Shown here piece after piece: positions 9,034-17,572 of a stretch of 64,000 nucleotides of DNA (its first letter is position 1; each line of letters opens with the position of its first letter). A program made the position numbers and the translations under genes. The notes beneath the pieces were generated by a model. It did no database searches, was not told the DNA's origin, and was given only the letters and a program-made list of their open reading frames with translations. The DNA is taken from positions 558,001-622,000 of the forward strand of contig JAVJNT010000002.1 in assembly GCA_040217175.1 (NCBI GenBank), written 5' to 3'. Source of the DNA: Phycisphaerales bacterium. Lineage in GTDB: Bacteria; Planctomycetota; Phycisphaerae; Phycisphaerales; UBA1924.

Positions 9034-9207
9034 TCAGTCCTGCTTACGCAGCTCCAGGACCTCCTTGCGGAGCTCCTGGGCCAGATTCTTGATGTCCTGC
9101 ATGGCCGTGCGGACGCGGGTGCCCGCGGCCTTGTTGCCCGCCTTGACCTTGTCCATGTCCTCGGCGATGGAGTCGAGAATCTGCTTCATTTGCTCGTATT
9201 GCTGCAT
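9034..9207 (-). CDS. Histone H1-like Hc1 domain protein, core domain only
   Basis: A 57-residue basic helical protein. MQQYEQMKQILDSIAEDMDK leads into NKAAGTRVRTAMQDIKNLAQ and ends ELRKEVLELRKQD. This matches my memory of the Hc1 family N-terminal domain (chlamydial histone H1), where GNKAAxxRVR is the hallmark, but the lysine-rich DNA-condensing tail is absent. The start was set at ATG 9207 because GGGAG lies 9 nt upstream; a longer reading adds a low-complexity leader. It heads the fabZ-manA operon. It probably acts as a small nucleoid-associated protein. Confidence 0.75.
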   Translation of the reverse strand: MQQYEQMKQILDSIAEDMDKVKAGNKAAGTRVRTAMQDIKNLAQELRKEVLELRKQD

Positions 9208-9369
9208 CGACCAGTTCTCCCACGTGGTGCCCTGAGTGCCTCGGCCCGGCGGGCCGGCTGTCATACTTCCCATCCCCGGCGGCCGGGGCAAGCCTCGGGC
9301 GGGCCTGAGGCCCCCAAGAGCGGGCAAAACCGCAAAAATCGACCGAACAAGGGCCAGCCCGACCCCACT

Positions 9370-10398
9370 CTAGCCGCTCAGGGCCTTCACCGACCTCTCC
9401 AGAACCGCCAGAGCCCCGCTGAGGTAGATCGCGTCGCCCTCGTGCTCCAGATTCGCCGGGGCCGCCGCCGAGGCGATCAGCCGCTTGCACTGCAGCAGGC
9501 GGGCGTAGTCCTTCTCGACCGGCAAACCGGCCTCACGCCGGGCCTTGGCGATCATCGACACCGGCTTCAGGCCGCACAGCCGCTCCGTGCGGCCCCAGAA
9601 TTGCCGCTCGAGGTACAGCCCGTCCTCGGCCCAGTGCCCGGGGTGGACCAGCCCCAGGTCGATCAGGGCGCACCGCTGGCCGGCGTGGCCGTGCCCGTTG
9701 TCCGAGGGCTGCCGCCACATGGCGTTGGCCGGGTGTACGTCGCCGTGCTGCCACGCGCTCACGGGCCGGGCGTTCCAGATCGACAGGGCCTCGGGCAGCA
9801 GCTTCCGGGCGCTCTTGAGGGCGTTGTTCCAGTGCTGGGCATCCGGGATGGCGTTGTCGTGGGCCATCTGGCGTGCTTGCTCGTGCGCGTGGGCCCAGTC
9901 GGGCTCGACCGGGCGGCCCGTCGGCTGCCACTGCTGCTCCGCTCGGATCTGGAAGTCGCTCGCGGCGTCGATCAGGGCCCGCAGCCCGTGCTCGTCGAAG
10001 TTGGTCGCGACGGTGCCGCCCTCGAACCGCTCGATCACCAGCCAGCACAGGTCATATGAGCCAAGGTTGTCCGCCGAGGCCAGCACGCGCGGCGTCGAGA
10101 GCGAGAGGCAGTCGGGGGCCGACCAGCCCTTCTTCCAGCAATCGCCCAGGGCCGCCGCCCAGCGGCGCTCGTTCGGCCCCACGGGCACCTTCACCATGCA
10201 GGGCACGGTCGTGCCGTCGTCAAGGGTCCACGTGGAGAAGCCGGTGGCCGCGCCGCCGCGCTGCCAGCTCGTCCGGAACCATTCGATGTCACCGAGGTTG
10301 TCGCCCGCGGCCTCTTTGACCACCGGTGCCAGCATCGCCCCGAGCGCCAGCGGATCGCTGGTGTCCAGGGCGCCCGCGTTTGGCTGCGGATCGGCCAT
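9370..10398 (-). CDS. Aminoglycoside-phosphotransferase-like (APH/choline kinase fold) protein
   Basis: A 342-residue kinase-fold protein. The catalytic loop is AWQHGDVHPANAMW (HGDxxPxN type) and the metal-binding Asp is in ALIDLGLVHPGHW. The hinge is probably DLCWLVIERFEGG. Substrate is not evident from sequence; family members phosphorylate antibiotics, choline, homoserine or sugars, and APH-fold genes in environmental planctomycetes are mostly of unknown role, so resistance should not be assumed. The ATG is preceded by GGGAGG. An isolated leftward gene between the Hc1 operon and the amidotransferase. Confidence 0.75.
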   Translation of the reverse strand: MADPQPNAGALDTSDPLALGAMLAPVVKEAAGDNLGDIEWFRTSWQRGGAATGFSTWTLDDGTTVPCMVKVPVGPNERRWAAALGDCWKKGWSAPDCLSLSTPRVLASADNLGSYDLCWLVIERFEGGTVATNFDEHGLRALIDAASDFQIRAEQQWQPTGRPVEPDWAHAHEQARQMAHDNAIPDAQHWNNALKSARKLLPEALSIWNARPVSAWQHGDVHPANAMWRQPSDNGHGHAGQRCALIDLGLVHPGHWAEDGLYLERQFWGRTERLCGLKPVSMIAKARREAGLPVEKDYARLLQCKRLIASAAAPANLEHEGDAIYLSGALAVLERSVKALSG

Positions 10399-10434
10399 CG
10401 CCAGGTGGCGCCTCCCTTGTCCGATCTGCCGAAT

Positions 10435-11172
10435 CTATGCAGGGCCGTCCTGACCCCGGCACGCTCGAACGAACACACTGTACACGCCCGAACCGAGCGC
10501 ACCGTTTCCGCTCCGCTCGGGGTGCCATTGCACCCCGGCATAGAACGGCCGCTCGGGGTCGTGCACCGCCTCGATGGTCCCGTCGGGGGCGACTCCAGCC
10601 ACGGCAAGCGAGCCCGCATCGGCGATCGCCTGCCGATGCCGGCTGTACGGGTTATCGGCACCTTCGGCGAGCCATCCGGGCGCGCCCGCGCGGGCCTCGA
10701 TCGCGTGCGGTTGGTGCCAGTGCGTGCGCCACGCGTCGCCCAGCGTGTCGGGCAGGTGCTGGTCGAGCCGGCCGCCCGCGAGCAGCGCCATCATCTGCAT
10801 GCCGTAGCAGACGCCCAGCACGGGCAGGCCTGAGCGACCCTGCAGGGCCCGAAGAAGTGCCGAGTCGTACGCCTGGCGGAGCTCGACCACGGGCGTGACG
10901 CGCGGGTCGGTCGGCTCGCCGAACGGCTCGGTCCGCGGATCGTCCCCGCCGATGAGCAGGACGCCGTCGACCAGGTCGAGCTGGTCTTCGATGGATTCGA
11001 TCACCGGCGGCAGCACGATCGGAAGCCCGCCGGCCGCAACGACGGCGTCGACGTAGGTCATCCGGCAGCACGAACGCAGGGCGGGCGGCGCAGCCGGATC
11101 GCTGCTGGGGGCCACGTCGACGTCGCCGGCAATGCCGATGAGCGGTCGGTGGTGCTGGTCGCGCTGGCCCAT
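10435..11172 (-). CDS. Class-I glutamine amidotransferase-like hydrolase (peptidase C26, PuuD family)
   Basis: A 245-residue protein with the triad of gamma-glutamyl-GABA hydrolases: nucleophile Cys in VLGVCYGMQMMALLAGG, then the HWHQPHAI substrate region, SRHRQAI, and His-Glu in GVQWHPER. DGVLLIGGDDPRTEPFGEP is the typical early loop. The residue after the nucleophile is Tyr instead of the usual Arg (CRG). Probable role is hydrolysis of gamma-glutamyl amides. GGAGG lies 6 nt before the ATG. No polyamine-catabolism neighbours are present, so the physiological substrate is open. Confidence 0.8.
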   Translation of the reverse strand: MGQRDQHHRPLIGIAGDVDVAPSSDPAAPPALRSCCRMTYVDAVVAAGGLPIVLPPVIESIEDQLDLVDGVLLIGGDDPRTEPFGEPTDPRVTPVVELRQAYDSALLRALQGRSGLPVLGVCYGMQMMALLAGGRLDQHLPDTLGDAWRTHWHQPHAIEARAGAPGWLAEGADNPYSRHRQAIADAGSLAVAGVAPDGTIEAVHDPERPFYAGVQWHPERSGNGALGSGVYSVFVRACRGQDGPA

Positions 11173-11237
11173 GGTCGGCCTCCATGCCGATGGTGCGTAG
11201 GAGCCGAGTGGCTGCCCCGAGTCGAGGGTAGCGGGAG

Positions 11238-11243
11238 TACGCT
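11238..11243 (+). promoter_or_regulatory. Leaderless-type -10 element
   Basis: TACGCT ends 6 nt before the ATG of the DUF4340 gene and no Shine-Dalgarno is present. Confidence 0.5.
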
Positions 11244-11249
11244 GCGCCG

Positions 11250-12659
11250 ATGCCCACCAAGCCGGTCATCCTGAGCCTCTTGGTCGCGATCGCCATCGTC
11301 GTCGCTTCGATGTGGCTCCTGAGACCACCGTCGGCCAGCGCGACGGCCGAGCCGCAGCCCGTGCTCGACGTCGACGCGGCTTCGATCGTGTCGTTCGAGA
11401 CGCGGGCCGAGGGGGAAAACGCCCGACGCATCGAGCGATCGCTGGCGGGATGGCAGCTCATCGACCAGGACGGCCCGCCCTGGGCCGTGCAGGACGGACG
11501 GGCACGCGCCGCGGCCCGCATCCTTGCCGACCTGAAGGGCCGGCCGGTCGGAGACGAGGACCTGCCGCCGGTCGCCTCGACCCTCACGATCACCGACGCG
11601 CGTGGACGCACCATGTCCCTCGGCCTGCGTGAACCGGTCGTCGGCGGGCGACGCGTGGTCGATCGCGTCGACGCCGAGGGCGGCGTCCAGCAGTTTGCGA
11701 TCGACGAACCCCTCTACGAGGCGTTCGTCCTGACCGGGCTGGCGGCCTGGCGCGACGAAGGCCTGCTCGGGGCGCTCCCCGGCAGGCCCGCGAGGCTCGA
11801 GCTTGCGCGCGGCGACTCGCGCCTCGAACTCGCCCGCGTCGACGGCCGATGGTCGCTGAGGGCGCCGGTATCTTCGCGCGCCAGCGAGCAAGGCGTGGAT
11901 GCATTGCTGCAGGCGATCGCACGCCTGCGCGTCGAGCGCTTCGACGAACCACCACCACCCGCCGTACAAGCCGCGACGCAGGTGACGATCACGGTCGAGG
12001 CCGATCGCATCGAACCGATGGGCGACGACTCCGAGCCCGTCCGCACGACCGAGCGACTCACGCTCACGCTGCACGGCCCGGCCGACACCGGCGGGCGCCT
12101 CACGCTCGTCGGCGTGGCGCGCGAGCGGCGATATCGCTCGGCGGGCGCGGCGACCGAGTTCCTCGGGGCGACGTTCGTCGCGATCGACCTCGAGCCGCTG
12201 CAGCAAGTTACTCTGGAGGCACGCGGCTACGTGGCAGCGACCGCGATCGAGGGTGATGCGACGCTCGTCACGCGACTCGAGCTCAACGACCGCGTGTACG
12301 CGCGCACGGATGGAGGTTGGGCCGAGGGCGACGAGGTACTACCGGCCGACCGCGCCGCCGCACTCGATGCATTCTCTACGCTCCTGACGACCACGGCGAT
12401 GACGGGCGTCGAGCTGACGGACGCACCCCAGCCCGCGGGCCGGGCGTCCCGGCCGGTGAAGATCGAAGCGTCGGCGATCGGTGGCGAGGCGCTCACGCCC
12501 CCGGGCGGGCTCACGCTGCGGATCGTCGAAGCACCGGGCGGCGCCTCGGGCGTGCTGCTCATCGGCGACGGCGTGACGCGCGAGTACACCGACGCGGCGA
12601 GCACCGCCATCGGGCGCGCCGTGCTCGTGCTCAGCGAGCCCGTGGCGCCGGCGGGCTAG
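11250..12659 (+). CDS. DUF4340-like membrane-anchored protein
   Basis: A 469-residue protein with one N-terminal membrane helix (MPTKPVILSLLVAIAIVVAS and onward, to about residue 25) and a large extracytoplasmic beta-rich part. The layout (helix, then repeated 'W-x-L / variable / deltaL' strands such as LAGWQLIDQDGPPWAVQDG and VDGRWSLRAP) resembles DUF4340 proteins, which often sit near gliding or ABC-export genes. No such partners are next to it here. It converges on the next gene, with both stop codons inside one CTAG at 12656-12659. Confidence 0.65.
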   Translation: MPTKPVILSLLVAIAIVVASMWLLRPPSASATAEPQPVLDVDAASIVSFETRAEGENARRIERSLAGWQLIDQDGPPWAVQDGRARAAARILADLKGRPVGDEDLPPVASTLTITDARGRTMSLGLREPVVGGRRVVDRVDAEGGVQQFAIDEPLYEAFVLTGLAAWRDEGLLGALPGRPARLELARGDSRLELARVDGRWSLRAPVSSRASEQGVDALLQAIARLRVERFDEPPPPAVQAATQVTITVEADRIEPMGDDSEPVRTTERLTLTLHGPADTGGRLTLVGVARERRYRSAGAATEFLGATFVAIDLEPLQQVTLEARGYVAATAIEGDATLVTRLELNDRVYARTDGGWAEGDEVLPADRAAALDAFSTLLTTTAMTGVELTDAPQPAGRASRPVKIEASAIGGEALTPPGGLTLRIVEAPGGASGVLLIGDGVTREYTDAASTAIGRAVLVLSEPVAPAG

Positions 12660-13780
12660 AAGCTGCTCGAGACCATCTTGGCGGCCCGCTCGCGGATGCC
12701 GTCGAGCAACTCGCGCACCTCGGCGGCCATCTTGCTATTGGGAAACTCGGCGATGATGCGCTCGCCGTGGCTGGCCGCCTCGATCCAGCGCTTGTCGCGC
12801 ACGGCCAGCTTGAACTTGGCGCCCAGGTTCTCGCGGGCCTTGCCGATGACGCCGCGAGCGACCTCGCGGAAGGGTGCGGCTTCGTCCTCGCTGAGGTGGT
12901 GGTCGAGCCTCTTGAGGAGTTCCATCGCCTCCTCGACGCGGTCGTCCTCGGCCGCCTCGAGGAACTGGCGCTCGAGGTCGGCCTTGAAGCGCTCGACCTC
13001 GCGCGACACGCGCTCGGGCGCCGCCTGGGCGCGCGGCGCTTCGGGGAAGGTGCGGGCGATACGCACGGCCTCTCGCTGGGCCTCTTCCCACTGGCGGTGC
13101 AGGACGAGATCCTCCAGCTGCGTCATGGCGTTGTTCAGCTGGTGCTCCAGCGTCGCGCGACGCGATCGATCGATCCGGCGGCGGAAGTTCTCGGCATCCT
13201 GGCGATATCCGAACCGATCGGCGAGCTCGCCCGAGAGCACGAGCGCCGCCTCCCAGTCTTCGGCGGCGATGTCTTCCTCGATCGCGCGGCGGAGCAGCGT
13301 GCGCTCGCGCGTGCGGTGCAAGACGCGGCGCGCATCGTCGCTCAGGGCGGCCTGCTCTCCCAACGAGCGCAGGGCCATGGTCGTTGTGTGCAGTTCCTTG
13401 CGTGTCTGGCGGACGTCGCGTACGAGGTACACCAGGCCCACGGATGCGGGGGCGAGCACGACGGCCAGCACCATCGCCAGCAGCCCGGCGACGCCCAGGC
13501 TCTCGGGCACCAGCAGCCCGGCGGTCGACGCGACCTCTCCCGGCGTGAGGGCTGCCTGCGGATCTCCCGAGAGCAGGCTCTCGAGGTCGATGCCGGCGGC
13601 CTGCGTCGCGGCGGCCGGCCGCAGGGCCCACAGCACGACGGCCGCCACGCCCATCAAGAACACCGAGCCGTGGGCAAGGAGCACCAGCGCCATGGGCCAG
13701 CGGCTGGGCCGGGCGCGGGGCACGACCGGCTCGATCGCGTCGTGATCGGGACGGGCGAGTTCGTTCGGATGCTGGCTCAT
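12656..13780 (-). CDS. Two-helix membrane protein with long alpha-helical TPR-like region
   Basis: A 374-residue protein of unknown function. It has a short cytoplasmic N-terminus, membrane helices at about 30-52 and 85-110, then about 250 residues of amphipathic helices with heptad and TPR-like spacing (NNAMTQLEDLVLHRQWEEAQ, FLEAAEDDRVEEAMELLKRL, AASHGERIIAEFPNSKMAAE). The start MSQHPNELARP was chosen over a 123-codon-longer reading because the extension is antisense to the MBL gene. A TATACT on the leftward strand lies about 57 nt upstream. The helical repeats suggest a scaffold facing the cytoplasm. Confidence 0.7.
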   Translation of the reverse strand: MSQHPNELARPDHDAIEPVVPRARPSRWPMALVLLAHGSVFLMGVAAVVLWALRPAAATQAAGIDLESLLSGDPQAALTPGEVASTAGLLVPESLGVAGLLAMVLAVVLAPASVGLVYLVRDVRQTRKELHTTTMALRSLGEQAALSDDARRVLHRTRERTLLRRAIEEDIAAEDWEAALVLSGELADRFGYRQDAENFRRRIDRSRRATLEHQLNNAMTQLEDLVLHRQWEEAQREAVRIARTFPEAPRAQAAPERVSREVERFKADLERQFLEAAEDDRVEEAMELLKRLDHHLSEDEAAPFREVARGVIGKARENLGAKFKLAVRDKRWIEAASHGERIIAEFPNSKMAAEVRELLDGIRERAAKMVSSSF

Positions 13781-13837
13781 GGGCGGCTCTCCGTGCCGGT
13801 GCGGCGCGCCGTCGTCCGCACTCCTCTGCCTCGACCA

Positions 13838-13843
13838 GTATAA
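13838..13843 (-). promoter_or_regulatory. -10 element for the TPR-like membrane protein
   Basis: TATACT on the minus strand within the divergent region, giving a leader of roughly 50 nt. No convincing -35 was found. Confidence 0.4.
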
Positions 13844-13894
13844 CGGCACAACCCCCCAACCGATGCACCAGAACGGCCGCCAACGCCCCCGGGG

Positions 13895-13900
13895 TACACT
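13895..13900 (+). promoter_or_regulatory. Leaderless-type -10 element
   Basis: GG-TACACT ends 6 nt before the ATG of the MBL hydrolase gene. Confidence 0.5.
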
Positions 13901-13906
13901 GGGCCC

Positions 13907-14605
13907 ATGCAGCAGATCGACGTTTCCGGACGCATACACAAGCAGAACACGCAAGATTCCAACACCGCGGCCGCGATGTGGACGGCGAGCCTCGGGCCCT
14001 TCGAGACCAACGCCTACGTGTACACGCCGGACGGCCGCCACGCGTGGATCATCGACCCGGGGCAGGCGCCGGAGCCCATCCTCGAACTCGTCGGCGAGCA
14101 GGGGCTGGCGGTCGATGCCGTGCTGCTCACGCACGCGCATGCCGACCACATCCTGGGTCTGGGCGAGGTCATGGACGCCTTCCCCGGTGCGCCGCTACTC
14201 ATCCACGAGGACGAGCGGGACTGGATCGGGGACGCCGCCCTGAACCTGAGCGCGGGCTTCGGCATGCCGTACAGCGGGCCCGAGCCGACCAAGACCTTCG
14301 AGCACGGCGCGGCGCTCACCATCGGCGGCGAGTCGTGGACGGTGCGGCACACGCCCGGCCACAGCCCGGGTGGCTGCGTGTTCCTGGCGCCCGGGGGCGG
14401 CGTTGCGATCGTCGGAGACACGCTCTTCTCGGGCAGCATCGGACGAACGGACCTGCCGGGCGGCGACTTCGACCAACTCGCCGAGAGCATCCGCCGCGAG
14501 CTCTACGGCCTGGATGCCTTGTGCCTGTGCCTGCCCGGGCACGGTCCGCCGACGACGGTGGGCGAAGAGCGCTCGCACAACCCGTTCGTGCGGCGCGAGG
14601 GCTGA
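13907..14605 (+). CDS. Metallo-beta-lactamase-fold hydrolase (glyoxalase II-like)
   Basis: A 232-residue MBL protein. The zinc motif is LLTHAHADHILGLGE (HxHxDH); later ligands are the His in TPGHSPGG, the Asp in IVGDTLFSGSIGRTDLPGGD and the His in LPGHGPPTTVGEE. This set is that of the glyoxalase II / persulfide dioxygenase-like subgroup, and the length matches short GloB-like hydrolases. A second possible start is the Met before WTASLGPFETNAYVY, where the conserved fold begins; the upstream ATG is preferred because a -10 hexamer sits 6 nt before it. Confidence 0.85.
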   Translation: MQQIDVSGRIHKQNTQDSNTAAAMWTASLGPFETNAYVYTPDGRHAWIIDPGQAPEPILELVGEQGLAVDAVLLTHAHADHILGLGEVMDAFPGAPLLIHEDERDWIGDAALNLSAGFGMPYSGPEPTKTFEHGAALTIGGESWTVRHTPGHSPGGCVFLAPGGGVAIVGDTLFSGSIGRTDLPGGDFDQLAESIRRELYGLDALCLCLPGHGPPTTVGEERSHNPFVRREG

Positions 14606-14633
14606 CCGCGACGAAGGGCGCACCATCAATCAC

Positions 14634-14667
14634 AAACCGGGGCCGACCCAAAGGCCGACCCCGGTTT
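14634..14667. terminator. Bidirectional hairpin between convergent genes
   Basis: AAACCGGGG pairs with CCCCGGTTT around a 16-nt loop. It sits between the MBL gene and the leftward dockerin protease and could serve both strands, although T-runs are short. Confidence 0.6.
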
Positions 14668-14701
14668 GCTCCAAGGAGGGGACGCTTGTGTGCTCGGCTG
14701 C

Positions 14702-16888
14702 TCAGCAGCCGGCGTCGAACTCGCTCTGGAACGCGAGGAAGTCGAACAGCGTGAGGCTTCCATCGCCGTCGAAGTCGGCGACCGGATCGCCCACGGCGAA
14801 CGCCGACTGGAAGGCCAGGAAGTCGAAGATGGTCAGGTCGCCGTCGCCGTCCATGTCGGCCCGGCATCCGCCACACTCGAGGCCCTCGATGCGCAACGCA
14901 TCGATGGCGACTTCCATCACCGAGTCGTTGGGGCTATCGGAAGCGGTGAACCGCACCTGCACCTGCGAAGTCAGGCTGATGTGATCGGTGAGGTTCCACC
15001 GCATCAGCGACCAGGCATCGCCGCCCATCGAGTGGTCGACGCGCTCGAGCTCGACCCAGCGGCCGCCGGCGTCGTCGGACACCTCGACCACGAGGCGGTC
15101 CTGGTCGCCCAGGCCGGCGCGCTGGTCGTCGTTGGAGAACCATCGGGCATAGCTCAGGACGGCGTTGCTCGGAGCGCTCGACAGGTCGAACACGGGCGAG
15201 GTCAGCACGGTCGGGCCGCCGTCGAGGTCGATGCCGCGGTCCGCGCCGGTGACGTAGGCGTTGCCCGAGCCGTCGAAGTCCGAATCCGCCACGCCGCGGA
15301 AGCCATCGGGCTCGCCGAGCTCCCAGCCGCCCTCGGCGACCGAGTCGTTGTCGACCGCCCAACCGGGCGCCGACTGGAAGTCCTGGTCGACGGCGGTGAT
15401 GACGGCGGTGGCCGCCAGCGCGTCGTAGCTGATGCCCGGAGCGCCGAACGGCTCGATGGTCTCGCGGCCGTCGGACGTGGCACGCACGTAGTACTCGACG
15501 ATCGAACCGCAATCGAGCGCGGGGAACGTCGCCTCGAACTGGTCGCCGCCCATGGGCACCAGCAGGGCGCTGTCGAACGCGCCGCCGTCGACGCTGAAGA
15601 ACAATTCGGCCGAACCCGGGTCGAGCGGACCGTCGACCTCGACGATCGTCACGGCGAAGCTCTGCGGCGAGCCGGGGTCGACCAGGTCGAGGTCCGGCAG
15701 GCTGATCTCGATGCCCCGGATGGGCGGGCAGCACACGCCAAGCGGGTTGGCCAGGGCGTCCTGGAACTCGGGACGGTCGATGGCCGTGCCGTTGTTGCCG
15801 CTCGTGGTGCTGCAGCCGGCGTGGGTGTGCACGCCGATGGCCAGGCCGGTGGTCTCGTCGAGCACGGGCGAGCCGGAGTTGCCGCCGGTGGTGTCGGTCT
15901 GGTACGAGATGCCGAAGCCGTCCTTGCGGACGTACGGGCCGGTGTGGGTCTTCTGCACCTGGTTCCACGCGAGCGGGGCGCCGGTGCCGAAGGTGCTGCC
16001 GTAGCCGGTGATGCGGATGTCGCCGGTCGAGGTCGGGGCCTCGGGCGCCAGGCGGTAGAACTCGCCCTGGGCCTGGCCGGCGGTCAGGCCGGTGTCGCTG
16101 TTGGGGAAGGCGCCGAAGTAGGCCCAGTCGTTGCCGATGCCGCGGCCGCCGTTGGACTGCATCGAGTCATCGTCGACGGGGTACTGGTCTTCGGGAGCGG
16201 CCATGACGATCGAGCCGCTGCCCGTGCTGAGCGGCACGTTGAACTCGACTACGTCGGCGCTGAACGTGCAGTGGCCGGCCGTGATGAAGCACTTGGCGCA
16301 GTCGTCGATGAGCCACGCCGTGCAGCCCACGGGCAGCAGGCGTGCGTTCCGCGGATCGCTCGAGAGCACTCGGTCGTCGATCGAGCCACAGATGCTGTCG
16401 AAGCCGCCGCCCTGCGTGAAGCCGCTGCCGGCGGTCAGGCCGTTGATCACGACGCGGCCGACGTCGGCGCTCGGCCGGGCGAGCACCTCGACGAGCAGGG
16501 TGTCGCCGTTGAAGTATGCGGTCTTGTGCTTCCACTGGCCCAGCGTGTGGCTGGTCAGGTGCTGGTCGTGCTTGTCCTTCAGGCTCGTGATGCGGAGGCG
16601 CATCGAGTCGGGCAGCACGGTCGACTCGGCGTCGAATCGCACGCGGCTCCAGCCGGCTCCGGGGGCGGCCATCGTCGCCGCGAAGACGACCTGCTCCTCA
16701 TCGCCCACGCCGGGCAGGCCCAAGGGGCCGGTGTCGATGCGGTTGGCAACCTCGAACTGCTGCAGCGGATCGGCTGCTTGGGCAAGCACCGGGGCGGTCG
16801 CGCTCAGCACGCCGCCACACACGCACGCGAGCATCGCGGCGGCAACGCCGCCACGGCGAACGCCCATGGAAACAGAGTCAATCGTCAT
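14702..16888 (-). CDS. Secreted trypsin-like serine protease with GC-type dockerin tail
   Basis: A 728-residue secreted protein. A signal peptide ends around LSATAPVLAQA. The protease domain has all three triad residues: His in FITAGHCTF, Asp in GIGNDWAYFG, and Ser in DTTGGNSGSPV. Then come a beta-sandwich region (residues about 400-480), a MAM/jelly-roll-like region with SWSLMRWNL-type strands, and the tail DMDGDGDLTIFDFLAFQ ... DFDGDGSLTLFDFLAFQ ending in GC. The tail holds two calcium-loop motifs. GGAG lies 9 nt before the ATG; a 58-codon-longer reading lacks a signal peptide. Predicted extracellular or surface-bound. Confidence 0.85.
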   Translation of the reverse strand: MTIDSVSMGVRRGGVAAAMLACVCGGVLSATAPVLAQAADPLQQFEVANRIDTGPLGLPGVGDEEQVVFAATMAAPGAGWSRVRFDAESTVLPDSMRLRITSLKDKHDQHLTSHTLGQWKHKTAYFNGDTLLVEVLARPSADVGRVVINGLTAGSGFTQGGGFDSICGSIDDRVLSSDPRNARLLPVGCTAWLIDDCAKCFITAGHCTFSADVVEFNVPLSTGSGSIVMAAPEDQYPVDDDSMQSNGGRGIGNDWAYFGAFPNSDTGLTAGQAQGEFYRLAPEAPTSTGDIRITGYGSTFGTGAPLAWNQVQKTHTGPYVRKDGFGISYQTDTTGGNSGSPVLDETTGLAIGVHTHAGCSTTSGNNGTAIDRPEFQDALANPLGVCCPPIRGIEISLPDLDLVDPGSPQSFAVTIVEVDGPLDPGSAELFFSVDGGAFDSALLVPMGGDQFEATFPALDCGSIVEYYVRATSDGRETIEPFGAPGISYDALAATAVITAVDQDFQSAPGWAVDNDSVAEGGWELGEPDGFRGVADSDFDGSGNAYVTGADRGIDLDGGPTVLTSPVFDLSSAPSNAVLSYARWFSNDDQRAGLGDQDRLVVEVSDDAGGRWVELERVDHSMGGDAWSLMRWNLTDHISLTSQVQVRFTASDSPNDSVMEVAIDALRIEGLECGGCRADMDGDGDLTIFDFLAFQSAFAVGDPVADFDGDGSLTLFDFLAFQSEFDAGC

Positions 16889-17106
16889 CGTGGTCCACTC
16901 CTGCGGATCGCGGCCGGCCCTTGGAAGCCTGGCCCTCGGATGGGAGAGAAATGGGGAATACCCCTGCACACGTCCGGCGCTCCCCTCGTTCGCCGGCGTG
17001 CCGATGGGTCTACGCCGGCCTTCATTAGGACGTTTCAGGAAGCAAATCGTTGATATCCCCATCGAAGCCGGGCAACCCGTGGCCGCAGGGCCGGTAACGC
17101 ATCGAT

Positions 17107-17508
17107 ATGCCGCTCGACGCCTCCCCTGTCGCCGTCGCCCGACGCGTCCGCATCGCTCGCGCGCTCTCGCTTTGGTCGTGCCGGTTGGTCGGCTTCGTGC
17201 TCCTGGTGCGAGGCGTGTACCTGCTGATTAACCGTCTCGCGTTCGGCATCACACAGGGAGACGTGGCGTACGCGTACGACGCCTACACGGGGGTCGGCAA
17301 GGAACACATGGTCGCAGCGGGCATCGCAGCCACGCTGGTCGGCCTTGCGCTCGTGCTGCTCGCGCGGCCCTTGAGTCGCTGTGCCATCGCAATGCCCGAC
17401 GCCGGCTGTCCGTCGTGCGGCCACACGGGCGAGATCGATGGCGACGGCCGTTGCGTCGAGTGCGGATGGCAGCTCGATGCCTCGTCCTCCCGCCGGCCCG
17501 ACGCGTAG
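17107..17508 (+). CDS. Small membrane protein with C-terminal zinc ribbon
   Basis: A 133-residue protein with two membrane helices (about 22-42 and 64-88) and a C-terminal four-Cys ribbon: CPSCGHTGEIDGDGRCVECG. This CxxC-x12-CxxC unit resembles the rubredoxin-like ribbons found on many planctomycete membrane proteins (compare the protein at 33685-34644). Function unknown. No good Shine-Dalgarno is seen. It precedes, by 64 nt, the tagged hydrolase gene and may share its transcript. Confidence 0.6.
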   Translation: MPLDASPVAVARRVRIARALSLWSCRLVGFVLLVRGVYLLINRLAFGITQGDVAYAYDAYTGVGKEHMVAAGIAATLVGLALVLLARPLSRCAIAMPDAGCPSCGHTGEIDGDGRCVECGWQLDASSSRRPDA

Positions 17509-17572
17509 GACGTCGCACGCCCGAGCAATAGGCCATGCTCCGCCTCGTTCCGCACGCACGAGGAGGACTGTT

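Noticed and set aside
9370-10398. The APH-like protein as an antibiotic resistance gene.
   Set aside because: Only the generic kinase fold motifs are visible; no mobile context or known resistance signature.
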